Positions 1 through 12,620 of a DNA stretch of 64,000 nucleotides are shown piece by piece. Position numbers and translations under genes: made by a program. Source of the DNA: Phylloscopus collybita (Eukaryota; Chordata; Aves; Passeriformes; Phylloscopidae); contig JAJNNQ010000075.1 of NCBI GenBank assembly GCA_027886175.1, forward strand, positions 33,882,501 to 33,946,500. Reading direction: 5' to 3'. A model generated the notes under the pieces. The model saw only the letters and a list, made by a program, of their open reading frames with translations, did no database searches and was not told the DNA's origin. Position 1 is the first letter of the stretch. Every line of letters starts with the position of its first letter.

Positions 1-1026
1 ACTGTTGGTCACTGTCTATCCAACCTGGAATATGTTATTAACTGAATTTTGTGTCCATAATAATGGTTATTTGCTTATATATTAGCATCTTTTTTAAAGA
101 CAGCTTGGGGACCTGTTCCTAGCAAGATGATCTGTAGATATGTTATTCTATAATGTAATCAAAATTTTGCAAACTGCAGGAAGAAATCCAAAGGGATTGC
201 CTAAAATCTAAAATTATCCTGTGAAGACTGTGCTGTCCAAGCTTCCTCACTTCTCAGCAGTGAAAAAAAGTTTTCTTGGGCACAGAAACTTAAATCAACT
301 TCAATCACCCTGCATCACCCTCTAGAAAAGTCCCACAGGAAGCCCAGGGTTACAAATTTTTTGAGGCTGAAATTACCAGGATGTAAAAGACCCTTTATGA
401 GGCACTATGTACAGTAAGAAGAATAATAGGAACTTGTGGGATATTTTTGTTTGTGTTTTTTACTTTATTTTTGACTGCTCAAAAATACTCCTCGGTTAGC
501 ATTTAATTCTCAATGTGTCAAATTTCTTACAGCAAAGATTTGTAATGAAAGTTGCTCTTTGTTATTGGATGTACCTCAGGGTATGATGTCCCTGTGAATT
601 CCTCTGTGATTTTGTTAGTTTCCCAGGCCTACCTGACAACAGCTGCCTTATCAGCCTGATAACTCAACACACCTGCAGAGAAATATAACAACAAGAGCTG
701 GAGAAACAGATAACACCTATTTTGATGTGATTAACCTATCTAAAAAAAAAAAAAAAAGTCTGGTTCTGGGCATATGAGGTATATAACTAGATAAATTTAA
801 GGTTAGTGTGGGGAACAAAGGGAAGGAGGAAGGGAAAGCACTGCCTATCTGCCTCCACTAATCTCACAGTTATACTGCAAAGAGTGATGGGATCCCCTAT
901 TGCAGAACACATTCCCAGCTACCTTTTGTTGTAGCAGCATACTGGTTTACACTGTTCCACTCTGTTACAGCCACAATGAACCTCCTATTAAACTGCAATT
1001 GCTTAGTCATTACCATACTCAAGTAG

Positions 1027-1054
1027 TATAACAAAATACTTATAACAAAATACT
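1027..1054. repeat. Perfect 14-bp tandem duplication
   Basis: TATAACAAAATACT occurs twice in direct succession without mismatch. Confidence 0.92.
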
Positions 1055-2418
1055 ACCAATAGAATTCATATTCTTAGGCTTATTCAAGATAATAGCATGG
1101 AAATTCCCATATGTTTTGAGAAGGAAAATAATTTAGAAATTATCAGTTTGAGATCATGATGGTAAAGAAACTGTACAATCTAGAAGGACTTTTTAATAAA
1201 ATTCTTTACCCTACTAAAATGAAATGTGCTCATTAAACCTCTCAGTGGCCACTTCATGATTGGGTGCATATATTATTCATAATGTTTTGGTTATGGTAAA
1301 TAAACAAGATACATTCCCCAAACCTTAGAGTATTTATTTAAATATTATGAAACTATTTTTCTACTGCAAGTGCCCACAGGTAAGGAAGTTAGGCAGCTTA
1401 TAGAACATGAAACAAATATACTGCTTTTGAAACACAGGCAGTTCTGATAGATAAGTGACAAAACTGGATGGAAATATTTACAGTAATCTGGTTAATCATT
1501 GGATAAAATATAGCAGATCAGATCCTGATCCCACATATATTATCCACAGGAGCTGACCCATACAAGCCTAAATGGCATGCTAGCAAATCCTTATGCTCCA
1601 AACCATCCACACACATCCTACCTTAAATGCTTCCCATGAAGGAACTTGATGTGATCAAAATAGCTCTTATTGCAAAGTAAGCAGTGTACATTTGTATACA
1701 TCATGTATTAGTTCTCTGTGGAATGTAAGAATTTCTAGATGTGGTCTGAATGATTTTATGATAATATCAGAGGTATTTGCAAGAACACCCACATTCATGG
1801 GATTGCCTTAAAATATTTCCATGATGTTTAGAATCTCTAATACCATTGCAGTGTTCTCCACAGCCATACCACAATGTAAAGCAAATGGCACACCTTTGAC
1901 AAATTTTTCTCATTTGGGTTCCTACTTCTACTATTCAGGCAATGAGTGGATTCCTAAGATATCTTATACATTGATTGCTATTTTTTCTTTCCAACAAGAG
2001 AGAAATGTGATAACATCTGCCTGTTTGTTATCTTGTTTTCTCTTTAAGATCCTTAGAACTGATTAAACAGCTTACCAAACTGACTTTTCATCATGTTCAA
2101 AGCTGAAACCTGCTCCATCACTTTCCATCAAAGAAGATAAGATTACAAGGAGTCAACACATTAGTGACCCCTGAAGAATCTCTATCATTTCTACTTTCTC
2201 TGCTATTACATTTCTCTACAAACCCCTTAATTTCAGTGCTAGTGCCATTTCTTCTGAAAAAAAAAAACCAACCAATTATACAGCCTAAAGTGATTCTGAG
2301 AAACACTATGCCATTTCAAAAGCATCTGGTAGGTCCTTTTCAAATATCACTGATATTTCTTCAGTTAGAATTTCAAGGTCCACAATTCCTGCAGAAGTCT
2401 TACTCAAGTAACCCAAAT

Positions 2419-2451
2419 AGCCTGTTTAGAGCCTGTTCAGAGCCTGTTTAG
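2419..2451. repeat. 11-bp minisatellite, three copies
   Basis: AGCCTGTTTAG, AGCCTGTTCAG and AGCCTGTTTAG lie head to tail, with one substitution in the middle copy. Confidence 0.93.
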
Positions 2452-3981
2452 TTATAGTAAATGATATTTCCCACAAAAAGATAAAGCAAAGATATAGAGA
2501 TTAATGCAACCATTCTTTAGCAAAGCTCTTTAAGAAGATTTAAAAAATATTTTTATATATATCAGTGATGTTTGAAAGCAGCATTAGGTTGCTATCTCCT
2601 CAGCACATTATCCTAGGTTCCTACAGCAGATGACAGTGTGGTCTCCAAAACAATTTTGATATTTTGTTTCTTTTGGTTTTGAGGATTTCCCTTCAAGCCT
2701 CACAGGACTTCTAAATACTCTTGAATAAAAAAAAATGGTTGCCAGTGACTATCATTGCATTTTTACCAACTTATTTCTCATGCACTAAAATGTGAATGTA
2801 GCAAATAAATTGTGTATATAAAGAACTGAAACCAGTCTTCTTAAAATTAACCAGGAATTTATTTATACCCAGGCTAAATGAGGCGCTAAGACTCTCATTT
2901 GCCATCATTTTAATTTAAGGGAAACAGGTTTATCTGCATATGCTAGGAAATTAACCAAAGATTCTGTGGTACCTTGTCAAAAGCTCACTATGCCTTTTCC
3001 ACAGAATCCAAGAGGCATATCGTGTTTCTGAATGCCAGACATTATTTACATAACTAATAGGGCACTGTGAGTTTCAGTTTAAGTAAACAAGTTGGGCAGA
3101 ACATGCAAAAGGTATCAGTCTATCTGCTGCTAGACTGAGGGAATGTACTAATGGAGAGCTCATCCCACCTCTATTTTCAATGGACACTGTGATTTTGCAG
3201 TATAGTTTGAGCACAAATGTTTATCCATTTTGCATCTCAGTGCAGAGAAAATCCATATGACAAGTGGAAAATAAAGAGCAATTTAAAAAGTCACAGGCCA
3301 GAAATATCACTTGGCAGTGATCTTGGTTTTTTCTACTGCTTCTAGTCAGTCTTTAGACAGGCTTGAGAAATGAGACGAATGTGAAATCCATTGTCCGACT
3401 GCAGTCTGGAAAAGACTCTGTGGCTTAGTCTAGACACAAACTTCTTCCAATTTCCTCTTGCTGAAGGGGAAGGAATAACTTGTGGGTGATCTTTGCCTAT
3501 GTTCCTTCCATCACAAGCTTTGGGAAGATTCGTGACTCTATTAGTTCTCTAATTTCCTCCCACAAAGCCTCCTTGACACAGAAACACATTGACATGTGCC
3601 TACTCATCACAAGAGTCTTACAGACTGGCAGAAGTGTTACAACCTAGTCTTAATATAGATATCTAGATATATGTTTGTACATATAAACCTGCAAAGTTCA
3701 AAGGGAGATAAATTTTTAAGGGAAGTAAATTATATGTTATTTTCCAAATATCTAGGATTAGGGGAGCTTGTCAGTGCAATAATACTGTGTCAATGGGAGT
3801 CTGTCAGAACTTCATGGGAGTTTATCTCACCACTATGCCAGGTCACCTTGCTCCAGAACTTAAATATATTCTTCAATATTATTTCATGTTTTGACATTGC
3901 ACTCTCTGATATGAAATAAGAGTGAAACAATGGCAACAAAATCAAAAGGATTGTCAATCCAAAGTTTAGTAAGTACACAAG

Positions 3982-4622
3982 TGTCCTGGTTTAGGGCAAA
4001 TTTGGGAGGAAACCTCCAAAGGGGGTTCCTCTGGAAAGCAAACCCAAACGGCCCCTCCCCCCAGCCAGTCCGGGGAAAAAACTTCCTCGGAGAAAAAGTA
4101 AAAAAACCTATTTATTTAACAAACAAGATGCCCACAAGCACAAAAAATGAATAATATGAAACAATAAAATCTCTCACTGCTCTGCAGAGAGCTGGCAAAC
4201 AGAGACAGTCCTTGCCGTGGGTGCAGCTCAGCTCCCTCAGTCTCTCACCAGCCCCACTCCCTCCGCAGGGCCAGGCCCGGCGGCCGCAGGTGCCAGCCCT
4301 CGCTGCTCCTCTGGGTTTCTCAGTCCAGAGCAGATTTAAACAGTCCCAAGGAAAAGAAAAACAACAGTCCAGGGAACTTCTCTGCCTCAGCTAGCTAAAC
4401 TTGACTAAAAGCACAGGAGATCTCTGTCCCACCACTGTCCATGCCTCAGACGAACGCCGGAGCCAGGCCGTGTGGGAGTCAGGCAGTTTCTCAAAACAAA
4501 CTGCGCGCTGCTGCTTTCTCCCCCTTCGCTCCCAGAACCATTTTAAAGCTAGAGAACTTAATATACAGCACATACAGAACAGACAACTGGGGATACAAGC
4601 ATCATAAACTTACCCCAGAACA
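3982..4622 (-). mobile_element. Solo LTR of an endogenous retrovirus
   Basis: On the minus strand the element starts TGTTCTGGGGTAAG and ends AACCAGGACA, with imperfect inverted termini TGTTCTGG/CCAGGACA. It is flanked by ACAAG (3977-3981) and AAAAG (4623-4627), a 5-base target duplication with one mismatch, as ERVL-like insertions make. A TTTAAAA box (near 4541-4547, complement), a GC-rich middle and AATAAA (complement of 4111-4116) fit U3-R-U5 order on the minus strand. Length is 641 bases. No gag-pol-env sequence is adjacent, so it is probably a solo LTR left by recombination. A + strand AATAAA at 4163 leaves the orientation slightly open. Confidence 0.78.
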
Positions 4623-4706
4623 AAAAGGAAGAAGCACCCTGGACTATGTTAACAGGTGTGTACTAGTAGACTGAGGGCAGATTGATTCCCCTTGGCACTT
4701 GCTAGA

Positions 4707-5185
4707 TGACATCCAGAATACTGTGTCCAGCTTTAGGGCCTTGGTACAAAAAATGCAATAATTAAACCAGTGCACATCCAGTGAAAGGCCAGCACAATGC
4801 TGAAGAGCTGGAGCACTCCTATGAGAAACACTGAGAAATCTGGACCTTCAGCCTCAAGAAGGACAGATCTGGAGGAGATTGAATAATGTCCTGTCAGTAA
4901 CTATGAGGAGACTACTAACAAGGTAGAGACAGGCTAATACAACAGTGCTGTGGGAACACAAGAAACAACAGATAGATGGACACAAGAGAAGTTCAAACAT
5001 ACAAATTAAATCTTTCTCACTATCAGGACAGTGACAGTGAAAGAGGTTGCCCAGAGAGGAAGCACAATATCTGTTCTTAAAGATTTTCAAGATGCTACTG
5101 GATAAAGCCCTGGTCTCATCTCATATATATGCCTCTTTTGAGCAGAAGGTTAGGTTAGGAACCTCCTGAAATCCAGCACTCTTAA
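4707..5185 (+). mobile_element. CR1 LINE 3' fragment, old
   Basis: Recognisable CR1 phrases appear in order: ATACTGTGTCCAGCTTTAGG, GCTGGAGCACTCCTATGAGA, GGTTGCCCAGAGAGG near 5044 and GACCTCCTGAA-like sequence near 5160-5170. The copy is heavily diverged, and its limits are approximate. It has no reverse transcriptase. Confidence 0.8.
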
Positions 5186-6949
5186 GAGAAGGGGCATTAA
5201 TCTAGTGGGGTATTCTCTGTGTGCGTTTATCATAACATTAATTTTTTGCTGCTAAACTTCAGGTCATTAATCAGTTTCTTTACCAAGGGATAGGAACATG
5301 TTACCACAGGTACAACTGCAATGATCATAGTATAGAGTTTTAGTGCTGCATAGACGTACTGCCAGTCACTTAAATCAACTCTTTTGGGTAATAAGCAGCA
5401 CTGGTCCAAATCTGTAACTGCCAGGGCTGGCAGTGGGAATAAAGAGTTTTGAAAACACTAGGTTTGAAAACAAGATGATAGCAGAAAGGTGACTTTACAT
5501 ACAATTATAGCAGGGATAGCTCAGACAGCTCCATGGATAACATTTTTCCCAACAATTTTCTCAATATAGTCAGTAAATCCTTATACAATTCATCAGTGTT
5601 CCATCTTACTCACTTTACTGTTCTTAAAGTATTACCTGCACAAATGGTCCCAGGGATCAGGAATACCCATTACACTTGCAACTGCATCAATAAATGTTAA
5701 AATAAAGAAGTCTAGGGAAGGAAAAGTGTGGAAAACATTATCATTCCTATATTGTAAACTCCACATTTTTTCCCATTACAATCTTATGTTGAACATCTCT
5801 CACACACTCCCAGTTAATAACTTCCTTGCAAAGATAGTAATAGGTTTGGACGGAGCCTTAAATTGAAGAACAAACCCCTTCTCTCCAAAAAAAGGAGTAA
5901 GACAGTTGAATTGCCATTTATCACTGAGACATTGGACACTAAGACATGACATTTTGAAAGCAGTAAGTGCTAACCTTTATTTACTAAGATCAAAGGGGTA
6001 GTTTGAGCAATTGTACCAGTGTTCTTTGGTACACTGAGAAATCTCTTTTCCTAACCTCAGGTATTTTCACTGGTTCCATTTATAATGCCAAAGAAGGTGG
6101 GGGTGCATACCTGAAAAAACATCAGTATTTACAATGTGTTTAAAGTCTGTTGTATTAAATTGTATTTTTATTAATTGATGATAGTATATTACACTATTAT
6201 ATTAAATGCTAATATAGAAAGAATCCAGGTAATTGTTTAAGAAAAAAAAAAGAAATAAGAAATTGCTGTATTGAATGGAATGTAATCACCTGAGGGTGAG
6301 AGCTCAGGAGGCAATTGGAAAAGCCAGCTAGGATAAAAGAGAGAGGAACTTTAAAGCAATCTTCAAAGGATTCACTCACTGCAAAAAGGGAGGAAAAAGA
6401 GATGTGGTCATAGATTACTAGAACTGATTGTCCATTAGTTCTCATTATCATCTGACAATTAATGGACAATTAGAGTGAATGAATACACAGAGGGATGGGA
6501 AATTCTGACAGGATGCACTTCACACTAAAAGAAGCACTGGTGACACTGAAGTGCCTCAGGAGTTTCCTGCCTGCCTCCCTTTCTTTCTGGCAAGCCAGTC
6601 TTTCAGTGAGGAAGCCTGTCTGCTAGGAGTTGATGTGGAAGCCTTCCAAAAGCTTCACCCAGGCTGCTGCAACAACAGAATGTCTCAAGACACCACCAAG
6701 ACAGTGAAGAAGCTAGCAAAGTACATTTTACTGAGCACTGGTTAATATATTTCAGATTAACCCCTCAAATATATATGAAAATATGAATGCTTTCTTTATT
6801 GACCATAGAAGGTTTTCCTCAAAAATGCTTTGCTCAGGCACAAACCTGTACCTTGTTTCAGTGCCAAACAGATCCCAAAGACTGAAGCATGGGTTTAGTG
6901 CATACTTTGGAGTCAATGAAGAGAGAGAAAATATTTTGTCATATGTCAC
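5186..6949. other. Intergenic DNA, nothing coding seen
   Basis: AT-rich sequence with an imperfect inverted repeat at 6424-6473. No gene or clear transposon was recognised. Confidence 0.6.
6424..6473. repeat. Imperfect inverted repeat, 14-bp arms
   Basis: CTGATTGTCCATTA (6424-6437) pairs with TAATGGACAATTAG (6460-6473) at 13 of 14 positions. A G-T pair and two more pairs extend it inward. The loop is about 16-22 bases. It may be a transposon remnant or a hairpin. Confidence 0.8.
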
Positions 6950-7297
6950 TGTTGGACACGAAGGAAAGACACGGACTCGTGAATTCAGAAGGCTGATGCT
7001 CTGAAAAAGGGCTGCTTTATTCTCAGAAGCTATTTTTATACCTTTTTACAATGTGCCCACCTAAGAGGTGGGATCTTTGAACCGTTGGTCATACCAAGGG
7101 TCAACAAGCAAAGTCCCTCCTTAGGAGAGAAATGTGAAAAACAAGATTACAAAGTGTGACCTTGTTTACCAGTTTAGGTCCCTGGGAACAGAATTTCCTA
7201 AAACTAAAACATGGCAGGCACGAATCGTGGCAACAGTCATATATGTATCTATAAATACCCATGTATTTTTATCATGCTAACATGCTAAACGCTGACA
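6950..7297 (-). mobile_element. Probable solo LTR of an endogenous retrovirus
   Basis: On the minus strand the segment begins TGTCAGCGTTTAGC and ends GTGTCCAACA, i.e. TGT...ACA. It carries a TATAAAAA box (complement near 7033-7040) shortly before AATAAA (complement of 7016-7021), the compact order seen in some avian retroviral LTRs. The right end abuts an 18-A run, which hides any target duplication; the left flank GTCAC has no match on the right. No internal viral sequence adjoins it. Confidence 0.6.
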
Positions 7298-7314
7298 AAA
7301 AAAAAAAAAAAAAA
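7297..7314 (+). repeat. Poly(A) tract
   Basis: A run of 18 A directly beside the LTR-like segment. Confidence 0.9.
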
Positions 7315-8149
7315 GACTCGGGATGTTTCATAGTTCTTGCAATGTACAATTTAAAGCTGCCAGAGCTCGCATCAGCTGTAAGAAGTGCAAATGCGTTATT
7401 TCTGACGCTAGATGGCAGGAGATTGAAGTAAATAGTTTCTGTGGGTCAGAACAGCCTTCTTAAGAAATCAGTTTAGAAAACAAATGCCTGACATTTTATC
7501 AGGTGATCAAATCAAATTGAGACATATAGACAGGATTCTGAAATAAAGCAGAACAGTTTTTTAAGTTTCTAAAGCTAAAATGTTTCTCAGAGAATTACTT
7601 TTCAGACACACACGTAAGCTCAGGAATTAAATGGGCTTCACAAAGGGTTAAAAAATGGTGGAACTGATTCTACAAATTTTTAACCCCAGTGAAGTTCTTC
7701 CAGATGTGCTTAGAAGCTGGTTCAGTCTCACTTTTACGTTCATCAAGTGTTCTGTTGGTCTGTTCCTCAATTCAAATTATATTTTAGAGCAGTTACCAGC
7801 TGCATCCATCACACAGGGCTGTAGTTAAGGTAATACAGAGCCAGTAAGACTGGCTGGCACTTTTCACTATTCGTTAAGTGCCCTTTAAAAATGGTGGGTA
7901 TCATTACACCTCTTTTCTAGACAGGGAAAATTAGGCTGAGGAAGATGATGTAATTCATACAGAATCATCATTGGGCTAGCAGCGAAATCCCTCAGACCTG
8001 GCTTCAGGTTCTAGCCACTGCCTTCCAACAGCATTGTAAATATCCACTAAAAATATATTCCAGCATCTTTTGTCATCAAGTAATTTTTCTTTCATCATAT
8101 TGATATTTGATATGCAATGGGTGATCATCACAAGTTTCCAGCATCAGAA
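7315..8149. other. Intergenic DNA
   Basis: No gene, RNA or recognisable repeat seen. Confidence 0.6.
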
Positions 8150-8455
8150 GGGAGCCTACGGGGAAGCCAAAGAGGGACTCTTCATCAGACATTGTCGTGA
8201 CAGGACAAGGAGCAATGAGTGCCAATTGAAAGACAGAAAATTTAGGTTAGATATTAGGAAGTTTTGTTGTTGTTGTTGTTATGAGGGTGGTTACACTGGA
8301 ACAGATTGCCCAGGAAAGTGTTGGGTACCCAAACCCTGGTGGTCTTCAAAGTCAGGTTGGATAAGGCCTTGAGAAACTTGGTCTAGTGGCACACGGCCAG
8401 AGTGGTTGGGAACAAATGACCTCTAAGATTCATTTCAACACCTGATTCTACGACT
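8150..8455 (+). mobile_element. CR1 LINE 3' fragment with GTT expansion
   Basis: The order matches the CR1 3' region: GAGGGACTCTTCATCAG, GACAGGACAAGGAGCAATG, TTTAGGTTAGATATTAGGAAG, TATGAGGGTGGTTACACTGGAACAG, GATTGCCCAGGAAAG, AACTTGGTCTAGTGGC, and the end GATTCTACGA. Between AGGAAG and TGAGGGTGG, where CR1 normally has an AAATTCTTCACTA-like stretch, a run of GTT units sits at about 8264-8280. Confidence 0.88.
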
Positions 8456-11400
8456 GGGAGTTCAAGTAGCCTCTGGTAATGGGGACAGGACTAATCCCAA
8501 TCTCCTCCTAAACCACTTCAGCTGATTGCTCCTTCCACATTTATTATGGATCTTAGCAAACGGAGGACAATCATCCTGGATGTAATAAATTATCCATTAC
8601 AGGTATCATATACCTTAATCCGCCCAAAGGATTCTCTTTAATTCATTGTTCTGTTTAATTCATTGTTCATTTTGCACTGGTTCAGTTTAGTAGATCAGAC
8701 TTATTACATATATCTATTGAGCCTTGCTTAGATGGTTCCCATTAATTTCTGTTGCAACAAATTTCCATTTCCTAATGGAAACCAGATTTCCTTTGTTCAC
8801 CTGTTAAGTAGTCTCTTAACCTGTGAATTTGCACTTTAGTGATACTGCATACAACTATTCTTGATTTGTTCTATTCAGAGCATTGAGAGATATGAAATTG
8901 TGTATTGTACTTCTAAAAAGTTGGAATATATTGCACCTACCTGGCAATCAACCCAGCTGTCAGAGGGGTAGCTTGTGAACAAGTGTCAAATATATTTGAT
9001 TTGAATCTTCTGATGCACCTTTTTTCACCATCCATACTGACTAACTTTCTTTTTACCTCTACTCCAATCCTCATATTTTTTTCTAATTGCACCCTGCGTA
9101 AACCACTCCTCTGTCTGCCCTAGGACTTGTCAGATGAACAACCTTACCTGGATCAGCTACTCTGCCTTTGTAATACTTAATATGGAACCGTATTTGACTT
9201 TTCCATAAACTTAGCAGAGATCCATTATTTATCTAAAATCATGAAAGGTCAGGATACAGCTTCTCTGGCAATGGTGATCAGTATTTTCTTTATCCCTTAT
9301 TAGACATTATTCACGGTCCTCCTTGATCACTGCTCAAATGATTCCCAGTTCTCTTGAGGTATTAGGTTATAGTGTTGATTCTTGCTTCTTACAAATACAG
9401 AACAGAATTTGCTATTGAACCCCTCCATTAATTCTGTATTATTATTAATAATTTAACCATCAAGCAGTGCCTCTTTGCCACAGATAGGATTTACACTGTA
9501 CTCAATGTATTTAAACCCTTTTGTTCTTGGGCTTGCCAGTCACGAATTTCTTCCTGATGGTTTTAAATCCTCTTAGAACTCAGAACTTATGAAATGTATA
9601 ATATGCATATCCACTGGTACATATTTCTCTTTTTTTCTTGTTACATATTGCTTTTTCCTTTTTAATCACTGCACCTATTTCACTACTGAACCAGGATGAA
9701 GTTTTAGGCAGTACTGTCCTATTTCCTGGGAAATAGAAATCATTGAATGATATCTTCAGGCCATAAAATGAATTATTCGCAAAGGTCATTCAATTCAATA
9801 CAGTTTTTATTTCCTTTTATTAGAGAGGCATTTAGGAAATAACATATATTTTTCATTTGACCCTTAAAAATTCCTAATCAGTGTCCTTCCTGTGCTTTAT
9901 TAACAGACTGATCCACAGATATTCAAGACCCTGTGATACTTTTTTAATCAACTCTCAAACAGGCAATGGTGTGTCTATTGTGAAAGACCTTATTGATTTA
10001 TGATTTTTACACCCTCTACCCTCACTAGATGGGTTTCTCTACAGTAGAGTAACTGGGGGGGGTTTGAGGCATTACAAAAGAAGACTCTATTATAACATCA
10101 ATTATCTGTATTTCTGGCAGTTAGCTGAAGATACTGGCAGAATGTGCCACTGCCTTTAAACCACCTGTTGGCATTTGGAATGCCAAAGATGTGTGAAATG
10201 AAAGGAAACATCATGGCACTTCTTTTGTTTTTGAGAGTAAGAATATATTCCAGCGGTGGGATGGTATAACTTTTAGAGAGCTGTGTGGTAATTTCCTCAT
10301 AAGTATTGACCTTTCTAGCTGCTAGAGAAAGCTCTAGATTATCAGTTTAAACCCTTGGATTTAATCCAGGAGAACAGTCTCTGAGCTAAGAGATTTTTTG
10401 CTATGGAAACAGTTTCCATGGTGCATGGGTAGTCTAATCCTATCAGACATATCAACCAATTTGACAAAATTTGACCAAATATATGATTAATTTCATATGA
10501 TTATATTTATATTATCACTTTATATTTTCTTCAAAACAACAATATTCTCAGATGCAGTCACTTGCTTATACCCAGTGATAGCTGCGTTGTAGAATGCAAA
10601 ATAGTATTACACCAAAATACTTCCATATTAATGAAGATTTTACTTAGAAAAACTATACTTGACAGTTCATATCAAAGGTAGGGTCTTCACTACTAAGTTT
10701 TGCATTAATAGAGGGCATAAACTTGTAATCCATTTCCAGGGAAAAGGTGTCAATGGCCTTTTTTGGTGTCTTAGAATATGGAAAGTTTTCACTCTATGGA
10801 GCCCAGATTCAAAAATGTTCATTGCTTGTCCGGTATGTCAGGCACAAGTTGTGGGCAGGAAAGCAGGACGCTATCTGGGATGGAAAAACAAACAAACATT
10901 TGGAGTTCAGCAAGATAAATGAACTGATAAATGAACTGATTGAGCTGATAATGAATCTGAATTGAGTTTTTTTTACCTGGAGATCTTACCTACTATACTT
11001 CAGCTGCACATATACCTGAGCTAAATGTTACCACAAATTATTATGCCCCTTCTAAAGTCACACAGAGATTGGAGGATGATGTGTGAAACACTTTTAATGG
11101 TATTAAGAAACAACACAGAAAGTCATCACTTGGTTAACAAGTTGATGTTGGCTGATTGACTACTCAAGGAAGAAAAACAGTTTAACAGGCTCCTAAGGGG
11201 TAAAGGTACTTTCTACTCTGCTTGTGTGCTCCTGCTCTGTTTTCATGTGCTAACCTCTAAGGACAGTAACACAGCAGCTAAAACCCCTTTTTTTCTTCCT
11301 GATATATTGCTTCCAAGTTGGGGTTTCTTAGTTTCTCCTACAGTGGAACAGCCTATCGAGAGATAAGGACATTTTCACACCAGCAGGGTGTGAGTGGGGT

Positions 11401-12289
11401 GTGTCATTTGCTTATGAAGGGAATTTTAATCACTCCAAGGAAAAATAAAATGAAAGAAAATTGCACATCTTTGCCTCAGCCACTGCTGTCATACCTGAAA
11501 TTACCACATTTAAGAGAGCAATGAGTGAAGACTGCATGTTACCTGAGTTACAAAACACTAGGAACTTGTCCCAAAAAGAGAAAGAGATACTGTGTTCAGA
11601 TCACTATAAGGACTAGCTTAGACATCACATTTAGATAGCTCTGCCTACCAATCACAAAGAGAAAAAGCTAGACTGTAATCTAAAATGTTCTTTAACTGTA
11701 TCATGTGTCCTTCCTGCACTGCCATGCTCTGTGAAATGGCATTATGAACATTGACGTCAGGTGAAAACAATGCTTGCCTTGCCCTGGCCAAAAACATTAA
11801 TGGGTATCTCCAGCAATTTTTTCTTTCTTTAAACAAATTATTTTCCGTATTTTCTCTTCATAAAGAGTTTTACCATTTTACAGATTGTTCTTTAAAATGT
11901 TAAAATTAAATGAATATGTTTAAAGTATCACATTTAAAGGAAAGACCCCTCCAACAGAACATTACAAGAGATGACTTTTCAGTGAAAAGTTATGGATCCC
12001 ACAACTTCCATCAAATGATGAAGTTACAAAATCATGAAATTCTCATGATAAAGTTCTTTCCTGAGTCAAAATTTTGTAAAGTCAACTCTTGTTAAGTCAG
12101 TATAATATTAGTCAAAATAACTCAGTGGCTGTAAAATTCAAGTGGGGTGTTAATCACAAATATGGGGGGTTGAGTTCAGATCATTTTTTGGCATTGTGTT
12201 TCCATATTTATGGCTACAATGCAACTTCTGGTACTTGCAAGTTCCTGCCATCCTGTCTCTTCTGGCTTTGCAGCCACTTAGCTCTGGTT
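8456..12289. other. Intergenic DNA
   Basis: AT-rich, with a 17-bp spaced duplication of TTTAATTCATTGTTC at 8638-8669 and a 12-bp GATAAATGAACT tandem at 10914-10937 with weaker units to about 10958. No gene was recognised. Confidence 0.6.
10914..10958. repeat. 12-bp tandem repeat, two exact and weaker copies
   Basis: GATAAATGAACT occurs twice exactly, followed by GATTGAGCT and GATAATGAATCT as decayed units. Confidence 0.85.
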
Positions 12290-12620
12290 TGAGCTGGCAG
12301 GCTGTGTGTGCCTTCACTGTGTCAGCCAGGTGAAGAGGATAACCAAGCTGGAGAGGATAACCAGACCTGTAATGTCAGGGAGCAGAAAAAGGCAGCTCCC
12401 TGTGGGCTGAGAGCAATAGGGTCTCTCCGGACAGCCCCAGCCCCAGGATGTGAGCCTGGTTTGGAGGGGCCCACGGCCAGGCAGGGTTGAGGTGATCTGA
12501 AGACCATCTCTGCTGTGGCATCACTGGGACAGGGGCTGGCATGGGACCCTGAGCTGTGGGCAGGGTTGGGGAGCCCTGGACAGGGCAGGCAGGGCCAGCA
12601 GTGCCCTCGGAGCTCTGGCA
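12290..12620. other. GC-rich, CpG-poor block of unknown origin
   Basis: G+C stands clearly above the surroundings, but CpG is rare, unlike the CPA6 island. GAGGATAACCA recurs 18 bases apart (12334 and 12352). A 145-codon frame is open on the minus strand (12322-12759) but resembles no family I know and is proline/serine-rich, as random GC-rich frames are. It could be an old LTR or a decayed island. Confidence 0.5.

Larger units (their letters stand above)
1..3981. other. Intergenic DNA, nothing coding seen
   Basis: AT-rich sequence upstream of CPA6. It holds small tandem repeats (14 bp x2 at 1027-1054; 11 bp x3 at 2419-2451) and a 15-A run near 742-756. No open frame resembles a known protein. 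Confidence 0.6.

Noticed and set aside
8070..8372. 100-codon frame with a CCCCC run
   Set aside because: It runs through CR1 3' non-coding sequence and its GTT repeat.
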